Positions 8,489 through 17,589 of a stretch of DNA of 64,000 nt are shown here, one piece after another (the first letter of the stretch is position 1; each line of letters opens with the position of its first letter). Position numbers and translations under genes: made by a program. This DNA comes from Saccharomonospora sp. NB11 (GTDB lineage: Bacteria; Actinomycetota; Actinomycetes; Mycobacteriales; Pseudonocardiaceae), in NCBI RefSeq assembly GCF_015910535.1, contig NZ_JACBJG010000008.1:124001-188000 (forward strand). Direction: 5' to 3'. The notes beneath the pieces were generated by a model. It had not been told where the DNA came from and made no database searches. It saw nothing but the letters and a program-made list of their open reading frames with translations.

Positions 8489-10096
8489 ATGCGGCGCAGA
8501 CTGGCGGGTGCTCTCGCAATCGTCTCCGGGGTGTCGATCGCCCTGTCCGTGCTCACCGTCCCGGCCACGGCGGCGTCACCCGATCCCGTGCCGCCACCGG
8601 ACGTCGTCGGACTGACCGTCACCGACCTGCGCGAGCTGCTCGACGACGGCGCGGTCACCTCGGTGCAGCTCGTCGACGCCTACCTTCGCCGGATCGACAC
8701 CTACGACCGGGACCGCGCCGGACACTCCGGGCTCCGGTCGATCCTCCACGTCAATCCGGCGGCGCGGGCCGAGGCTGCCCGGCTCGACGCCGAACGCGCG
8801 GCCGGTCACGTGCGGGGGCCGCTGCACGGCATTCCCGTGGTGCTCAAGGACAACATCGACACGCACGACCTGCCCACCACGAGCGGGTCGGCAGCGCTGC
8901 GCGGACTGCGTCCGCCGGACGACGCCACCCAGGTGGCCCGGCTGCGGAAGGCGGGCGCCGTGGTGCTCGCGAAGACCAATCTGCACGAGTTCGCCATGAG
9001 CATCTACACCGTGTCCTCGTTGGGCGGTCAGACGCGCAACCCCTACGACCCGACGCGACATCCCGGTGGTTCGAGTGGGGGAACGGCGGCGGCCGTCGCC
9101 GCTTCGCTCGCCCCGGCGGGTCTCGGCACCGACACCTGTGGGTCGATACGCATCCCCGCCGCGCACACCAACCTCGTCGGCGTGCGTCCCACGCTCGGGC
9201 TGTCGAGTCGCGACGGCGTCGCCCCGTTGGCGGGAACCCAGGACACCGTAGGACCGCTGACGACCTCGGTCGCGGACGCGGCGTTGCTGCTCGACGCCAC
9301 GGTGGGCTACGACCCGGCCGACCCGGTCACCGAGGCCGCCCGCGGCAGGGTGCCCGACTCCCACCTCGACGGGCTGCGCCGGGGAGCGTTGCGCGGCGCC
9401 CGGTTGGGGGTGGTCACCGACTACGTCGACACCGAGGGGCGTGCCGCGCAGACCAGCGCGCTCGTCCAGGCCGCCACGGCCGACCTGGAAGCCCTCGGTG
9501 CCGAGGTGGTGGAGCTGGGACCGCAGGCGGACCTCATGGACGCCGTGGGCAGGGCCAACCGCGTCGCCCACGAGTTCGAACATGATCTCGACGCCTACCT
9601 CGCCGAGTCGGCGCGTGGTCTGCCCCGCCGGCTCGCCCATCTCGCCCCACCGAAGGACCGACTCACCCTCGCCGACATCGTGGCCTCGGGAGAGGTCGTC
9701 CCCAGCGTGCTGGAGACCTTGCGGGGCTGGGTGGACAGTCCGCCGCTGCCCAACCCGGAGTACGACGAGGTACTGCGCCAGCGGGACCGCCTGCAACGCC
9801 TGCTCGCCGCGCTGCTGCGGGACCACGACCTCGACGCGCTGGTGTACCCGTCGATCAGCGAGCCGCCCACGCCGATCGGGGTCGAGCAGTCCTACCGCAA
9901 CTGCCGCCTCGCCGCGTTCAGCGGCTTCCCGGCCGTGACCGTCCCCGCCGGATTCACCGACGACGGGCTGCCCGTGGGCGTCGAGCTGTTGGGCGAGCCG
10001 TTCTCCGAGTCGAGGCTGCTGGGCTTCGCCTACGACTACGAGCAGGCCACGCACCACCGCACGCCGCCGGAGGGATTCCCGCCGTTGCCCCGGTGA
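8489..10096 (+). CDS. Exported amidase-signature family enzyme
   Basis: 535 residues from the ATG at 8489 (GGAAGGGGG upstream). An N-terminal signal peptide (RRRLAGALAIVSG, cleavage near ATAASPD) predicts export. The amidase signature Ser-cisSer-Lys triad is present: Lys in PVVLKDNIDTHD, the glycine/serine segment HPGGSSGGTAAAVAAS, and the nucleophile Ser in GTDTCGSIRIPAA. Most family members have GTDTGGS, so the Cys before Gly-Ser is unusual. Such enzymes hydrolyse amides, peptide amides or indoleacetamide-like compounds; the substrate here is unknown. The gene runs divergently from metPS and converges on the GNAT gene. Confidence 0.85.
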   Translation: MRRRLAGALAIVSGVSIALSVLTVPATAASPDPVPPPDVVGLTVTDLRELLDDGAVTSVQLVDAYLRRIDTYDRDRAGHSGLRSILHVNPAARAEAARLDAERAAGHVRGPLHGIPVVLKDNIDTHDLPTTSGSAALRGLRPPDDATQVARLRKAGAVVLAKTNLHEFAMSIYTVSSLGGQTRNPYDPTRHPGGSSGGTAAAVAASLAPAGLGTDTCGSIRIPAAHTNLVGVRPTLGLSSRDGVAPLAGTQDTVGPLTTSVADAALLLDATVGYDPADPVTEAARGRVPDSHLDGLRRGALRGARLGVVTDYVDTEGRAAQTSALVQAATADLEALGAEVVELGPQADLMDAVGRANRVAHEFEHDLDAYLAESARGLPRRLAHLAPPKDRLTLADIVASGEVVPSVLETLRGWVDSPPLPNPEYDEVLRQRDRLQRLLAALLRDHDLDALVYPSISEPPTPIGVEQSYRNCRLAAFSGFPAVTVPAGFTDDGLPVGVELLGEPFSESRLLGFAYDYEQATHHRTPPEGFPPLPR

Positions 10097-10103
10097 GCCG
10101 TCG

Positions 10104-10781
10104 TCAGCTGTTCCGGAGCGGGAACAGCACCTCCTGGCCGATCGGGCGGTAGCCCGCGGCGAGCAGCGCGCGCATCGACGCGGCGTTGCCCGGGGTGACC
10201 TGGGCGAACAGCGGCTCCCCTCGCGGCACGTGGCTGCGAGCGGCCGCGGCGAGGGCACGCCCCAGCCCTCGCGCCCGCGAGCAGGGGACGACGTCCATGC
10301 TCATTTCCCACCGACCCGCGAGCCCTCGACCCAACACCAGCAGGCCGTCCCCCTCGGCGGTGGTCCAGGCGCGGACGTCGTCACGGAACCGCCGGGCCCG
10401 GGTGACGCGGGGATGGCCGTCGTCGAACGGCACCAGCCGCACGCGCGGCGACAGCGACATGCCGGACGCGGGCGGGGCCACGAGCACGGCGTCGTTCTCC
10501 CCGACCGTGGTGCCGAGGCGCTCGGCGAGTGCGAGCAGCACCGTGGGATGCAACGGGTCGACGTCCGGGGCCGCGAGCACCGACTCCCACCACTCGGGCT
10601 CGACGGGCGCGGTGACGAGGAAGCACCCGGTGAACGCCACGACCGCCGCGGCCGGACCACACTGTGGCGCGACCCGCACCGACCAGTCGGCGGCGGGGAA
10701 CACGCCGTGTGCCGCGTCCGTGAACAGGGTCGTGACCTCGTCGGCGGTCAGGGGCACGAATGTCGACTCGGGTTCGCTCAT
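10104..10781 (-). CDS. GNAT family N-acetyltransferase
   Basis: 225 residues. The acetyl-CoA-binding motif A is recognisable late in the protein (CSRARGLGRALAAAARSHV), followed by motif B-like GNAASMRALLAAGY. The N-terminal half is divergent and may bind the substrate. It overlaps the TRAP permease gene by 4 bp (ATGA), so it belongs to the TAXI-TRAP operon and could modify the imported compound. That link is positional only. Confidence 0.75.
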   Translation of the reverse strand: MSEPESTFVPLTADEVTTLFTDAAHGVFPAADWSVRVAPQCGPAAAVVAFTGCFLVTAPVEPEWWESVLAAPDVDPLHPTVLLALAERLGTTVGENDAVLVAPPASGMSLSPRVRLVPFDDGHPRVTRARRFRDDVRAWTTAEGDGLLVLGRGLAGRWEMSMDVVPCSRARGLGRALAAAARSHVPRGEPLFAQVTPGNAASMRALLAAGYRPIGQEVLFPLRNS

Positions 10782-12787
10782 CCGGTGACGGCCTCCCCCG
10801 CAGCCACCTTCTCATCCCTCGGACGGCCCCATCGACGGGTCACGAACACCGCCGCGATCACGACGAGACCGGCCAACGACACCCACAGGTTCGGGTAGAT
10901 GGCGGCCAGCCCGCCCACGAGCAGGGCACCGCGCGGGACCGGGCCGTCGTCCGGGGCGAAGCCCACGAGGCCCGCCGCGACGGCCACGATGCCCACCACG
11001 GCGGTCACCAGCGTGACGGTGAACCCGCCGACCGTCGCGTCCTGCAGCAGCAGTTGTGGTTCGAGGACGAACACGTAGGGAACCAGGAACGCCGGGGCCG
11101 CGAACTTGAGAGCGGTGACCCCCGTGCGCATCGGGTTCGCCCCGGCGATGCCCGCACCCGCGTAGGCGGCCAGACACACCGGCGGCGTGATGTCGGCGAC
11201 GATGCCGAAGAAGAAGACGAAGAAGTGGGCGGCCACCAGCGGCACGCCGAGCTGTACGAGGATCGGCGCGGCGACCGTGGCGGTGACCACGTAGTTGGCG
11301 GTGGTCGGCAGGCCCATCCCGAGCACCAGGCACGCCACCATCGTGAACAGCAGGATCAGGAAGAAGCTGCCGCCCGCGAGGTCGACGATGCCGCCGGCGA
11401 GCTTGCCGCCGAGCCCGGTGCGGGTGACCGTGCCCGCGATGATGCCCGCGCTCGCGCACGCCGCGATCACCGGCAGCGCTGCACGGGCGCCGGCCTCGAA
11501 CAACTGCGCGAACCGCGCGGGGGACAGGCGCGTGTCGGCGCGCACGAGGCTCACCAGCAGGGCCGTCACGATGCCGAAGAGCGCGGCGTTGGCCGGGGAA
11601 CGTCCCGCGAGCAGCAGGCCGATGATCACCACGAGCGGGGCGAGCAGATACGCGCGACCGAGCAGCCCGCGCAACTGCGGGAGCTGGTCCTTCGGCGAGC
11701 CCAGCACACCGGTGCGCAGCGCCTCGAAGTGCACCCCGCTGAAGACGCCCAGGTAGTACAGCAGTGCGGGCACGATCGCGAACAGGATCAGTTCGTTGTA
11801 GGGGGTGCCGGTGTACTCGGCCATGATGAACACGGCCGCACCCATCACCGGCGGCACGAGCTGTCCGCCCGTGGACGCGGTGGCCTCCGTCGCCCCCGCG
11901 ACGTGGGGCCGGAATCCCGCGCGCTTCATCATCGGGATGGTGAACGACCCGGACGCCACCGTGTTGGCCACCGAGCTGCCCGACACCATGCCCTGCAGTC
12001 CACTCGCGACGACCGCGGCCTTGGCCGTGCCACCGGTGTAGCGGCCGGTGAGACCGAACGCGAGGTCGTTGAAGAACTGCCCGATGTTGGTCTTGACCAG
12101 CACGACGCCGAAGAACAGGAACAGGAAGATGAACGTCGACGACACCTGCACCGGAGTGCCGAACACCGACGTCGAGCTGTAGACCGACTCCGCCACCAGC
12201 GAGTCGAAGCTGAACCCCGGGTGGGGGAAGATCGGCATGGCCGGCCCGTAGTAGCCGTACGCGAGCGCGGCCAGGGCGATCACCACGATGGGCAGCCCGA
12301 CGCAGCGGCGGGTGGCCTCCAGGATCAACACGATGGCGGCGGTGGCCACGACCACGTCGAACGGGGTGAAGCCGAGGACCACCGCCTGGGTGGTGAGCCG
12401 TTCGTACTCGACGACGACGTAGCCGTTGGCGAGCAGCGCGAGCGCACACAACACCACGTCGTACAGCGGCACGCCCGGCCTGCTCGCCCACTCCTTCTTC
12501 GCCGGGTACAGCAGGTACACCAGGCTCAACGCCATGCCGACGTGCACCGCGCCCTGGATCACCGAGCTGAACGTGCCGAACAACGCGGTGTAGAGCTGGA
12601 ACAGCGTCAGCCCGGTGCCGAGCACCGCGACGACCCACTTCCACGCCCCGAGCCGGGTGCGATAGCGACTCTCGCGGTCGTAGGCGCGGGCCTGCTCCTC
12701 CGCCGAGGTGGAGGTGTCGGTGCGGTCCGGTTCCTCGGTCGACGGCGTCGCCGCGGGGGGCTCGGGCTCGCCGGTGTCCTGGGCCAT
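10778..12787 (-). CDS. TRAP transporter fused permease (DctQM-type, 4TM+12TM)
   Basis: 669-residue membrane protein. It joins an N-terminal small-permease-like region to a DctM-type domain (GLQGMVSGSSVANTVASGSF, then GGQLVPPVMGAAVFIMAEYT and PTTANYVVTATVAAP), the architecture of fused permeases that partner with TAXI binding proteins. The cytoplasmic N-terminus (about residues 1-40) is Glu/Pro/Thr-rich. It lies 23 bp downstream of the TAXI gene and overlaps the GNAT gene. Substrates of TAXI-TRAP systems are mostly unknown; glutamate and other dicarboxylates are reported for some. Confidence 0.88.
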   Translation of the reverse strand: MAQDTGEPEPPAATPSTEEPDRTDTSTSAEEQARAYDRESRYRTRLGAWKWVVAVLGTGLTLFQLYTALFGTFSSVIQGAVHVGMALSLVYLLYPAKKEWASRPGVPLYDVVLCALALLANGYVVVEYERLTTQAVVLGFTPFDVVVATAAIVLILEATRRCVGLPIVVIALAALAYGYYGPAMPIFPHPGFSFDSLVAESVYSSTSVFGTPVQVSSTFIFLFLFFGVVLVKTNIGQFFNDLAFGLTGRYTGGTAKAAVVASGLQGMVSGSSVANTVASGSFTIPMMKRAGFRPHVAGATEATASTGGQLVPPVMGAAVFIMAEYTGTPYNELILFAIVPALLYYLGVFSGVHFEALRTGVLGSPKDQLPQLRGLLGRAYLLAPLVVIIGLLLAGRSPANAALFGIVTALLVSLVRADTRLSPARFAQLFEAGARAALPVIAACASAGIIAGTVTRTGLGGKLAGGIVDLAGGSFFLILLFTMVACLVLGMGLPTTANYVVTATVAAPILVQLGVPLVAAHFFVFFFGIVADITPPVCLAAYAGAGIAGANPMRTGVTALKFAAPAFLVPYVFVLEPQLLLQDATVGGFTVTLVTAVVGIVAVAAGLVGFAPDDGPVPRGALLVGGLAAIYPNLWVSLAGLVVIAAVFVTRRWGRPRDEKVAAGEAVTG

Positions 12788-12810
12788 GCTGCGGTCGTCC
12801 TTCCGGCGCG

Positions 12811-13812
12811 TCAGTCGAGCACGCCCTGTTCCGCGAGGTACTTGCGTGCGCCCGGATGCAGCGGCACGTCACCCTGGCCCAGCGTCGCCTCCTCGACCGT
12901 GATGAGGTCCTTCTGCGCCAGGGTCAGCGAGTCGGCGTGCTCGTAGAGCGCCTTCGTCAGCTCGTAGCCGAGTTCCTCGCTCACCTGCGTGGTGGAGGCG
13001 TACAACGACGCGAAGACCGACACGGTGGGCACGGGCTCGTCGAGGAAGTCGTACGTGTCGGCGGGAATCTCGTACTTCTCGAAGCCGCTCTCCGCCACGA
13101 TCGCGTCGAGTTCCGGGCCGTCGAGGGGCACGAGCTTGACCCCGCCGGTGGTGGCGTGCAGTTCCTGCAGGCTCGCCGCCGGAACCCCGAGCACCTCGAT
13201 GGAGGCGTCGGCGTTGCCGTCCTGCAACTTGGTCTTGGCGTCGCCGAAGCCCTCCTCCAGCGCGGTGTAGGAGCCCTTCTCCAGGCCGTAGGCGGCCAGG
13301 ATCTGCTCCGCCGCCTCGCGGGTGCCGCCACCGGGCGGGCCGATCGCGACGGTCTTGCCCCGCAGGTCGGCCACCGAGTCGATGCCGCTGGACTCCAGCG
13401 TGATGATCTGCGCGGCCTCCGGGTACAGCTTGCCGATCAGCCCGACGTTCTCGACCTTCGCGCCCTCGAACTCGCCGACACCGTTGACGGCGTTCTGCGC
13501 GGTGTTGTGCTGGGCGATGCCGAGCTGCAACTCGCCCCGCGCGATCTTGGCGAGGTTCTCCACCGACGCCCCGGTCTCCACCGCCGTGACGTTCAGGCCC
13601 TCGACGTCGATGGTGTCGACGAAGATGCTCGCGTACTCCTGCCCCAGCGGGTAGTACACACCACCGGTGCTGCCGGTGCCGAGCTGCAGGTCGTTGGTGA
13701 CCCCGCCTCCGCCGCCTCCGCCGGAACAGGCCGTGGCCGCCATCGCCACCGCCGCGACCATCGCTGTGACCGCGAGGCCGCCGCCACGCTTGTGGCCTGT
13801 CGTCGTCCGCAC
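12811..13812 (-). CDS. TAXI family TRAP transporter solute-binding lipoprotein
   Basis: 333 residues from a GTG at 13812 with GGAGGAGG seven nt upstream; a more distal in-frame start at 13851 has none. The lipoprotein signal ends in AATAC followed by a poly-Gly linker, so it should be tethered outside the membrane. Family signatures include LGTGSTGGVYYPLGQ at the start of the mature domain, GKTVAIGPPGGGTRE, and a C-terminal HPGARKYLAEQG. It delivers substrate to the fused permease encoded next. The glycine linker (seven Gly after the lipid Cys) is longer than usual. Confidence 0.88.
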   Translation of the reverse strand: MRTTTGHKRGGGLAVTAMVAAVAMAATACSGGGGGGGVTNDLQLGTGSTGGVYYPLGQEYASIFVDTIDVEGLNVTAVETGASVENLAKIARGELQLGIAQHNTAQNAVNGVGEFEGAKVENVGLIGKLYPEAAQIITLESSGIDSVADLRGKTVAIGPPGGGTREAAEQILAAYGLEKGSYTALEEGFGDAKTKLQDGNADASIEVLGVPAASLQELHATTGGVKLVPLDGPELDAIVAESGFEKYEIPADTYDFLDEPVPTVSVFASLYASTTQVSEELGYELTKALYEHADSLTLAQKDLITVEEATLGQGDVPLHPGARKYLAEQGVLD

Positions 13813-14042
13813 GCCTGTGCCTCCTCCGTCGAGCGCTGTGGTCTGTACCAAACCTTCGTGGTGACGCGCGTCTCGGCGAACGCGCCGACGCCGATCGTTA
13901 TCCGTTCGCGATCTTCCGGCGCCACGGGAGAAGCGACTGCCGCGAACGGGCGAAGTGGATTACTCCGGGCGGACCACGGTCGCGTGGCTGTCCGTCCTGG
14001 ACGATGCTGGAAGCGACCCTGCTGACGACCCAGGAGGTGCGG

Positions 14043-15869
14043 ATGTCCCCGCTCGTCACCCGGTCACGCCGCCGACGACTACTGGCCGCATTGACCGCGG
14101 TGGGTGTGACGGCGAGCCTCGCCGCGGTCACGTCGCCGACCGCGGCGGCGAACCCACGGCACGTCGAGAAGCAGCCGGTCGCGGTGGGCACCGGGGGAGC
14201 GGTCAGCTCGGTCGACCCGTACGCGACGGAGATCGGCCTGGAGGTGTTGCGACGCGGCGGCAACGCCACCGACGCGGCGGTCGCGACGGCGGCGGCCCTC
14301 GGCGTCACCGAGCCGTACAGCGCGGGGATCGGTGGCGGCGGCTTCTTCGTGCACTACGACGCCGCGACGGGGCAGATCCAGACCCTCGACGGTCGTGAGA
14401 AGGCCCCGGCCGCCATGCCGCACGACGCGTTCATCGACCCGGAGACGTCCCAGCCCTACCCGTTCTTCCCCGACATGGTCACCAGCGGGGTCTCCGTCGG
14501 CGTGCCCGGCACGGCCGCCACGTGGGACGCGGCCCTGCGCGAGTGGGGGACGTACTCGCTCGCCGAGGCGTTGCGTCCCGCGACCCAGCTCGCCCGACGC
14601 GGCTTCGTGGTGGACGAGGAGTTCCGCGAGCAGACGCTCGACAACGCCGAACGGTTCTCCGCGATCGCCCCGACCGCCGAGCTGTTCCTGCCCGACGGCG
14701 ACGCCCCGGCGGTCGGCTCGGTGTTCCGCAACCCGGATCTCGCCGACACCTACTCCCAGCTCGGTCGCAAGGGCGTCGACTGGTTCTACACCGGACCGAT
14801 CGCCGCCGAGATCGCGGAGACGGTGCAGAACCCGCCCCGCAGCGGTGAGACGGACCTGCCCGTGCCACCGGGTCACCTCACCGTCGAGGACATGGCGGAC
14901 TACGCCCTGGAACGCCCCGAACCGACGCGACACGACTACCGCGGCTACGAGATCGTCGGCATGGCCCCGCCGTCGAGTGGCGGCACCACCGTGGGCGAAA
15001 TGCTCAACATCCTCGAACGGTTCGACCTCGCGTCGATGACCCACGAGGAGGCGCTGCACCACTACCTGGAGGCGTCCGCCCTGGCCTACGCCGATCGCGG
15101 TCGTTACTCCGGCGACAGCCGGTTCGTCGACGTCCCGGTGGCCGAGCTGCTGTCGGACGATTTCGCCGCCGAACGCGCGTGCCAGCTCGACCCCACCACC
15201 GCCGCCGACAAGCCCGTCGCGGCGGGCACGGCCGACGGTGACTACGACCCGACGTGTCAGAACACCGACACCGAGGTCGTCGAGCGCCCGGACACGGAAG
15301 GCCCGTCCACCACGCATCTGTCCGTTGTGGACCGGTGGGGCAACGTCGTGGCCTACACGCTGACGATCGAACAGACCGGCGGCAGCGGGATCACCGTGCC
15401 GGGACGCGGGTTCCTGCTCAACAACGAGCTGACCGACTTCAGCCACGTCTACGACCCCGAGGACCCGAACCGCATCGAGGGCGGCAAGCGGCCCCGGTCG
15501 TCGATGTCGCCGACCATCGTCCTGCGGGATGGCGAACCGTGGTTGGCGTTGGGCACGCCCGGCGGGTCCACGATCATCACGACGGTCGCCCAGACGTTGC
15601 TCAACCGCATCGACCTCGGCATGGACCTTCCGGCCGCGCTCGCGGCACCACGTGCCACCCAGCGCAACACCGTCACCGTGACGGCCGAACCCGGCTTCCT
15701 CGACGCGCACGGCGCCGCGCTGGAGGCGTACGGACACCAGTTCTCGACCACGTCGGCCTTGGGTGCGGCGGCGGCCGTCGAGATCCTGCCCGACGGGGCG
15801 GTGCAGGCCGTGGCCGAACCGGTTCGCCGCCACGGCGGGGCCGCGGGAGTCGTGCACCCACGGCGGTGA
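14043..15869 (+). CDS. ggt: Gamma-glutamyltransferase, exported
   Basis: 608 residues, normal length for a GGT precursor, from the ATG at 14043 (AGGAGG just upstream). It has an N-terminal signal (RRRRLLAALTAVGVTAS). The self-cleavage nucleophile is Thr423 in PSTTHLSVVD, giving a large and a small subunit. Substrate-site motifs GRGFLLNNELTDFS and RPRSSMSPTIVL and the oxyanion-type GTPGGS segment are all present. GGT hydrolyses or transfers the gamma-glutamyl group of glutathione and peptides. It transcribes divergently from the TAXI-TRAP operon, so a shared glutamate or peptide-scavenging role is possible but unproven. Confidence 0.92.
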   Translation: MSPLVTRSRRRRLLAALTAVGVTASLAAVTSPTAAANPRHVEKQPVAVGTGGAVSSVDPYATEIGLEVLRRGGNATDAAVATAAALGVTEPYSAGIGGGGFFVHYDAATGQIQTLDGREKAPAAMPHDAFIDPETSQPYPFFPDMVTSGVSVGVPGTAATWDAALREWGTYSLAEALRPATQLARRGFVVDEEFREQTLDNAERFSAIAPTAELFLPDGDAPAVGSVFRNPDLADTYSQLGRKGVDWFYTGPIAAEIAETVQNPPRSGETDLPVPPGHLTVEDMADYALERPEPTRHDYRGYEIVGMAPPSSGGTTVGEMLNILERFDLASMTHEEALHHYLEASALAYADRGRYSGDSRFVDVPVAELLSDDFAAERACQLDPTTAADKPVAAGTADGDYDPTCQNTDTEVVERPDTEGPSTTHLSVVDRWGNVVAYTLTIEQTGGSGITVPGRGFLLNNELTDFSHVYDPEDPNRIEGGKRPRSSMSPTIVLRDGEPWLALGTPGGSTIITTVAQTLLNRIDLGMDLPAALAAPRATQRNTVTVTAEPGFLDAHGAALEAYGHQFSTTSALGAAAAVEILPDGAVQAVAEPVRRHGGAAGVVHPRR

Positions 15870-15913
15870 GCAACCCGGTCGTTCGACAGATGCTCGGGCG
15901 GCACCCACGCGCC

Positions 15914-15925
15914 TAGCGTGCGGGT
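15914..15925 (+). promoter_or_regulatory. -10 element for a leaderless transcript
   Basis: TAGCGT at 15914-15919, then six nt, then the ATG at 15926. There is no Shine-Dalgarno. This is the TANNNT spacing typical of leaderless actinobacterial genes. Confidence 0.6.
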
Positions 15926-16612
15926 ATGACAGCGAACGACAACGCGGTATCCCCGGAAGCCCTTCCCGACGTGCGCCGCATTGACGTGGGACTCGTCGTC
16001 GTCGACACCGTCGCGGTGCCCGACCGGGCGCGGCAACGGCAGACGGCCGACGCGCTGCTGGCCGCCGACCGTCCGTGGGACGCCGGGCTGCTCACCGACA
16101 GCGTCCTGCTCTCCACCGACGGGCTCGGTGTGCTGCGGTACTCGCAGTGGAGTGACGACGCCGCCGTTGCCGACACGCACCGTCGCTCGTCGGCCGCCGT
16201 GTCGACGACCGGCGACGCCACGCGGTCGGTCCGGCACCGGCTCTACCGCAGCGCCGTTCCCGACGATGCTCCTACACCGGGTGTCGTCGTGGTCGTCACC
16301 TTCGACACCGACGACGCCGACGTCGGGCGCCGGCTGGTGGACGCGCTCCTGGACCGACACCCCGTCGTGAGGGGAACCGCCGTCCCCGCCGGGATGGGAG
16401 GCAATCACTTCCATCTCGCCGACGACGGAACACAGCTGCTCAACTGGGCCGAGTTCGCCGACGAGGACGCACACCAGCGGGTCGTCGACACGGCGTTGCG
16501 ACCCGACGACGACGTGCCTCGTCTCCTCGCCGAGACCCCGGGCCTGCGGCCGCGAGGGTTCCGCCGCTACCTGCCGTACGGCCTGGTGAGCCGAGGGAGC
16601 ACGACCCGCTAG
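15926..16612 (+). CDS. Antibiotic biosynthesis monooxygenase (ABM)-like tandem-domain protein
   Basis: 228 residues with two weak copies of the ABM/dimeric alpha-beta barrel pattern. The first is about residues 17-100 (DSVLLSTDGLGVLRYSQW then S/D-rich helix). The second is about 115-205 (VVVVVTFDTDDADVGRRLVDALL and AGMGGNHFHLADDGTQLLNWAEF). The paired VLRYSQW/LLNWAEF strands are the diagnostic feature. Members may be heme- or quinone-acting oxygenases or plain ligand-binding proteins. No cofactor residues can be assigned. It appears leaderless and ends directly against the convergent DUF4429 gene. Confidence 0.65.
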   Translation: MTANDNAVSPEALPDVRRIDVGLVVVDTVAVPDRARQRQTADALLAADRPWDAGLLTDSVLLSTDGLGVLRYSQWSDDAAVADTHRRSSAAVSTTGDATRSVRHRLYRSAVPDDAPTPGVVVVVTFDTDDADVGRRLVDALLDRHPVVRGTAVPAGMGGNHFHLADDGTQLLNWAEFADEDAHQRVVDTALRPDDDVPRLLAETPGLRPRGFRRYLPYGLVSRGSTTR

Positions 16613-17506
16613 TCAGCTCGACAGCCTGCGCAGCAAAGCCTGCTTGGCGGCGGCGAACTCGTCGTCGTCGAGGATGCCGTCCTGGTGCAGGGCGCCGAGT
16701 TCGCGCAAGCGCTTGAGCACGCCGTCGACGTCCTCGAGCGCGCTCTCCCGGGAACCCTCGGTCGAGGCGGGCAGCGCGGTCGGTGAATCCTCGGCGTCCG
16801 CGGGGGCCTGCGGGTGCGGCAGACGGGCGGTGACCGCCGCCGCCACCAGCACGGTCATCAGCTCGTTCTCGGTGCCCCACATCAGGCGCACGCAGTGAGG
16901 GTCGGTGTCGGGCGGCAACGTGGTCGGCACCCCGCGGACCCGGAACCTCAACAACCCGTCGTTCAGGCCGACGGTCGGTCGCCAATCGACGCCCTCGATG
17001 CTGTCGAGCGCGAGTTCGGTGCGGTGCAGCTTCCGCTTCGCGTCGGGAGCCTGCCAGCTCCACTCCAACACCACTCGCTGCCCGTCGAACGACACCGCTC
17101 CCTCGCTCACCGACACCGTCACCGGCACGACTGGTCCGGGAAGGGCGTATCGCCGGAAGGACGCCGGATCGTCGTCCGGTCGCCTCGTGAACCGCACGGC
17201 GTCGACGAGGTACTCGGCCGTCTGCTGCTGGTCGGGTTCCACGGTGAGCTGGTACGGGTCCGCGTTGTCGGGCAGGTGCCCGCTCGCGGCCACGGACAGC
17301 GGGTCGGCACCGTCCTTGAGCCGCACCCGGAGGCGTCCGCTCTTCTTCCCGGGCTCGTAGGTCACGCCGCTGATCGCGGCGAGTGGCAACTCCAGTTCGC
17401 CGAGCGTCTTCCGCACCTTGTGCACGCGGCGATGCGAGCCGGGCGTGATGCGGAGTGTCTCACCGTCGAAGGTCCAGGTGCCGAAGGGCGACGTGATCTC
17501 GGCCAT
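16613..17506 (-). CDS. DUF4429 domain protein with C-terminal SHOCT helix pair
   Basis: 297 residues. Two DUF4429 repeats (about 5-105 and 120-235) share the pattern of a short beta-rich domain: TWTFDGETLRI at the start of the first and AVSFDGQRVVLEW in the second. The C-terminal 35 residues (LKRLRELGALHQDGILDDDEFAAAK) are a SHOCT motif, a short oligomerisation helix hairpin. There is no membrane segment. The function of this actinobacterial family is unknown; the PH-like beta folds suggest a sensing or scaffold role. The ATG at 17506 lies 6 nt after TATCCT, so the mRNA is probably leaderless. Confidence 0.8.
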   Translation of the reverse strand: MAEITSPFGTWTFDGETLRITPGSHRRVHKVRKTLGELELPLAAISGVTYEPGKKSGRLRVRLKDGADPLSVAASGHLPDNADPYQLTVEPDQQQTAEYLVDAVRFTRRPDDDPASFRRYALPGPVVPVTVSVSEGAVSFDGQRVVLEWSWQAPDAKRKLHRTELALDSIEGVDWRPTVGLNDGLLRFRVRGVPTTLPPDTDPHCVRLMWGTENELMTVLVAAAVTARLPHPQAPADAEDSPTALPASTEGSRESALEDVDGVLKRLRELGALHQDGILDDDEFAAAKQALLRRLSS

Positions 17507-17518
17507 GCGGGAAGGATA
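17507..17518 (-). promoter_or_regulatory. -10 element for leaderless DUF4429 transcript
   Basis: On the minus strand TATCCT (17518-17513) is followed by six nt and the ATG at 17506. No ribosome site is present. Confidence 0.6.
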
Positions 17519-17589
17519 GGGCAGCGACCGTGGCGAGGTCCGACGCCCGCGACGGTTGCCCGACGTGGTGGCCTCCCCACGCCCTCCTG

